The notes beneath the pieces are model-generated. The model was given only the letters and a program-made list of their open reading frames with translations. It had not been told where the DNA came from and searched no databases. From Caenorhabditis elegans (Eukaryota; Nematoda; Chromadorea; Rhabditida; Rhabditidae): DNA of 64,000 nt. The stretch covers positions 12,586,001 to 12,650,000 of the forward strand of contig NC_003284.9 in assembly GCF_000002985.6 (NCBI RefSeq). The letters are read 5' to 3'. This document shows positions 61,252 to 64,000 of the stretch, in pieces (the stretch's first letter is position 1; each line of letters starts with the position of its first letter). The position numbers were made by a program, and so were the translations under genes.

Positions 61252-64000
61252 ATGACCGTTTGGCGGCGGTGGTGGTACCTCTACATCTTATCTGGATTCA
61301 TCATCAATGTAAGTTATTGAGTTAATATTTGCCGTTCTAGGTGTGGTGGCAGAGGTGTTATTAATGAATCAAAATAAGGTCATTGCAGAACGTAATGTTA
61401 GAATCGAAATCGCGTGTGAAGCGGTATTCAATTGAAGGTGAGAGGAAAGTGTCAAATTCCATATGAGACTTTTGAAAATCACATGATTTGTTCAACTAAC
61501 AGGAGATGTATATAAATAGATTCTCCAATTATTAATTAGTTTCAAATGCCTGAAATTATTAAATATCATAACATAACTTTTCAAGTCAAAAATCGGTCAA
61601 AACTCAACTTTTTTGGTAGTCCAGTTTTATTTTTTTAATTATGCTCAAAATATTTATATTTCAACGTTAAGGGTTCGACCATCCGACAGTTTTTTAGATT
61701 TTTACAAAATGGTTCGAACTCAGTTGTCACCACTCTTTGGTTCAAAGTATACATTTTCCAAAGTTTTATTTTTAAGTTTTATTACGATGTTTTGCCATTT
61801 TAGCGTCATAGCATTAGGTTTTTATAATTTCTAGGTCTGTTCAATGGCTCGAGATGGGTCGACCTAAAACTTCCAAATTTAAAAAAAAATTGTGGAAAAA
61901 CGTGCTTAAACGGTAAATCTCATAATTTTCGTATCGAAAAAAAATTGTAAAGAATATGAAAAAGTTTTTAATTTTCGGTTTTACACTCCACATTTAATGC
62001 ACTTTAGAGTTTTGGTAATAATAAAGAAAATAGGAAAATCAAGCTGAATAATATGCATAATCAACAATATAAAATCGGAAGAATATAATAAATGTTATGA
62101 GTAAAAACTAAAATATCCTTGAGAAAGGTAAAGCGTAAACTTATATTTTGATGGCTTACAAATTGTTGACAATTAACAAATACAGCCAATTATAATATAT
62201 AACTTTTTCTGAAGCTAAAACAAACTTATTGACCAAATTTAGAATAATGAAATAAATTATGTAAAAAAAACTAGCTTCATCAATTTTAGGATCATACTGG
62301 GGAAAGAGCGTTATAACGTACCGATTAAAGCAACCCAGTCAACGGATGAGTTTGAGCCAACAAAAAGCAGTATTTGCAAGAGCATTCGCGGTACGCCACT
62401 TTTATGTTTGCAAGCACAAAGCGCGGCGTATTACAATCATCTCGTCATCCTCTCACCTTGTTTCGGGTAAATCAAATATGAATACGTGTTGTGGTGAGAA
62501 AAAAGTTCCGCGTTTGGAGTTGGCTTTATTGAATGCTAATGATAACAATTGAGCAACAACAAGAAATCATGACAGTTTCACAGAAAAACTGCCAAACATC
62601 CAAGATACTTCGCACTCAAAAATAAGACTTTTAAAAGTTATAATTTTGTTTGATTTTCGCTTATGTGAATTGTGAATGTTACATTCAAATATAAGAGAAA
62701 AACGTTAGTATTTTTTCAAGAAGGCCGGGTAGCCAAAACTCGCCCTCAGTGTAAGAAATTACAAACTGTCTCCAAGCAAAAAAACCAGAACTTTAAAAAT
62801 CATTGCTAAAAACTCAGAACGCCTTTTTGTGTAGGCGGGAAGAAAGTTAGAAAATCTACTTAAAAGCACAAAGTGCAAGAGCTTAATTAGTCGTAAAAGT
62901 GACTCGAAGCCTGTCAAAGCATAGGATTTTGTGAAGAGGCAATGCTCTCAAAAAAATGCAAAAGTACATACTAATTGAATTTTTGTGTCATTTTGTATAC
63001 ATGGGAAGAACACACTCGTCTCTGGTTTGTCGCCGTGGATGATGAAGATGAGCAGAAAGCCAACATTGATATCGTTTTCGCCGCCGGCGATCATGAAGAC
63101 GGAGAGCCGTTCGATGGGAAAGGTTTTTCTTTTTTTGATATTGCTATCTTATTTTTTACATTTGTATTTATGTTGCAGGAAACATTCTAGCTCATGCATT
63201 TTTTCCCAGATACGGAGGAGATGTGCATTTTGATGAAGACGAACTATGGAGCGCCAACAAAACAAGTATAGTTTTTCTTTTTAGTATTAATCATAAAAAT
63301 GATAGTTTCTTTCTCTATACAAACAAAGTCGAAAATTCGAAAATGTTTTTAAAAGTTCAAGGTTGATATTTGATAATGTTTAGCATTATTCAAATTATTT
63401 TGAACTAACTCCAGTTTTTTGTTTTGTGGACATTAGATTATAGACATGATAGACATTAGAAATTATTTATAGACATGCATTTAATCTGTATTAAAATTTG
63501 AAACACTGAACTTGTTGTGTTTTTCGTATTCTCACAAACAGGCTTTTGAACTAATCATATCTCGTTTAATTAAACTGGGCAAATTTTCACCAACGAAGGA
63601 AATCTTATTTTATTTTTTTAATTTGTGGCAATTTGAGAATGTATTTGAGAATTTTACGCCCGTTGGAGTGATATTAACAAAAACTTGAGTGAATGAGTTC
63701 TGGAATTAAGAGAATTGAGAAATATAATATTAAATTCATCTAGGATGAAGAACAATGTTGAGAGTTCTAAATAAAGTTTATGTATTTCCAATAACTTTTA
63801 ATTGGACAACGTTTTCTCTATTCCACTTAAGATTTATTCAGAAGGTGTTGACTTATATGCAGTGGCAGTTCATGAAATAGGCCATTCCCTGGGCTTGAAG
63901 CACTCTTCAAACCACTTATCCATTATGGCTCCGTTCTACAAACAGTACACGGGAGCAGTTATGCATCTCCATCAAGGTACATTTTTGTAGCAAATTAAAA
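61252..64000 (+). CDS. Matrix metalloproteinase (matrixin), 5' part; runs off right edge
   Basis: Exons: 61,252-61,308 (signal peptide, [18 protein letters not shown]); 61,389-61,437 (ends with the furin-type site RVKR); 62,290-62,390 (start of catalytic domain, [11 protein letters not shown]); about 63,002-63,122; 63,179-63,265; 63,842-63,976, continuing beyond the window. The catalytic domain is well preserved. It has structural zinc and calcium ligands in [26 protein letters not shown] and VHFDEDE, the zinc site [11 protein letters not shown], and the Met-turn SIMAP. This is the zmp family of secreted or membrane proteases that cleave extracellular matrix. Two oddities stand out: there is no room for a normal prodomain with the PRCGVPD cysteine switch, and the acceptor before exon 4 is CA, with no AG anywhere in the open part of that frame (62,975-63,001). 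It could be a decaying gene or a sequence error. Confidence 0.8.

Overview
The window looks like chromosomal DNA of a Caenorhabditis-type nematode. It is AT-rich, its genes have many short introns (often 44-60 bp) with TTTTCAG-type acceptors, several start codons sit just behind an acceptor as expected for spliced-leader trans-splicing, and the recognisable genes are nematode-like: a cuticle collagen, a BTB-BACK-Kelch protein resembling vertebrate IVNS1ABP, a short matrix metalloproteinase and a fragment of a LATS/warts-type kinase. I cannot fix the species from sequence alone.

Layout. 1-439 (-) is the 5' part of an unknown acidic protein running off the left edge. 440-11,167 has no supportable gene. 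11,168-11,437 (+) is an intronless fragment of a LATS/warts-type kinase. From about 12.1 to 29.1 kb lies a large imperfect palindrome. Its outer arms carry a broken copy (A, - strand) and an intact copy (B, + strand, 13 exons, 1067 aa) of the same gene. Its inner arms are GATGGATGG-rich minisatellite carrying splice-site-like signals. Its centre (18.6-24.8 kb) is almost all repeats: a second, older inverted repeat whose arms hold arrays of ~31-nt units, each unit a small hairpin, flanked by direct repeats of ~450 bp. Two hAT-like non-autonomous elements with perfect 8-bp target duplications have inserted into the palindrome, one in each arm.

Gene C (33,472-37,304, +, 11 exons, 909 aa) is a diverged paralogue of B. 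B and C share an N-terminal domain I do not recognise, followed by serine-rich, charged, phase-0 exons that look serially duplicated. Then follow an IVNS1ABP-like BTB-BACK-Kelch gene (39,241-43,043, -), a 7-kb gene-free stretch with a third hAT-like MITE, a cuticle collagen with an apparent 1-nt frameshift (50,153-51,056, -), a small four-pass membrane protein gene (52,688-54,487, -), a gene-poor stretch, and the 5' part of a matrix metalloproteinase gene (61,252 to the right edge, +) in which one intron has no AG acceptor.

There is no operon-like clustering and no evident shared pathway among the conventional genes. The coherent unit is the 12-37 kb block: a nuclear-protein-like gene family that has duplicated, one copy of it lying inverted across a repeat-built palindrome. 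All exon coordinates were derived by reading splice sites and checking phase by hand; none has transcript support here.
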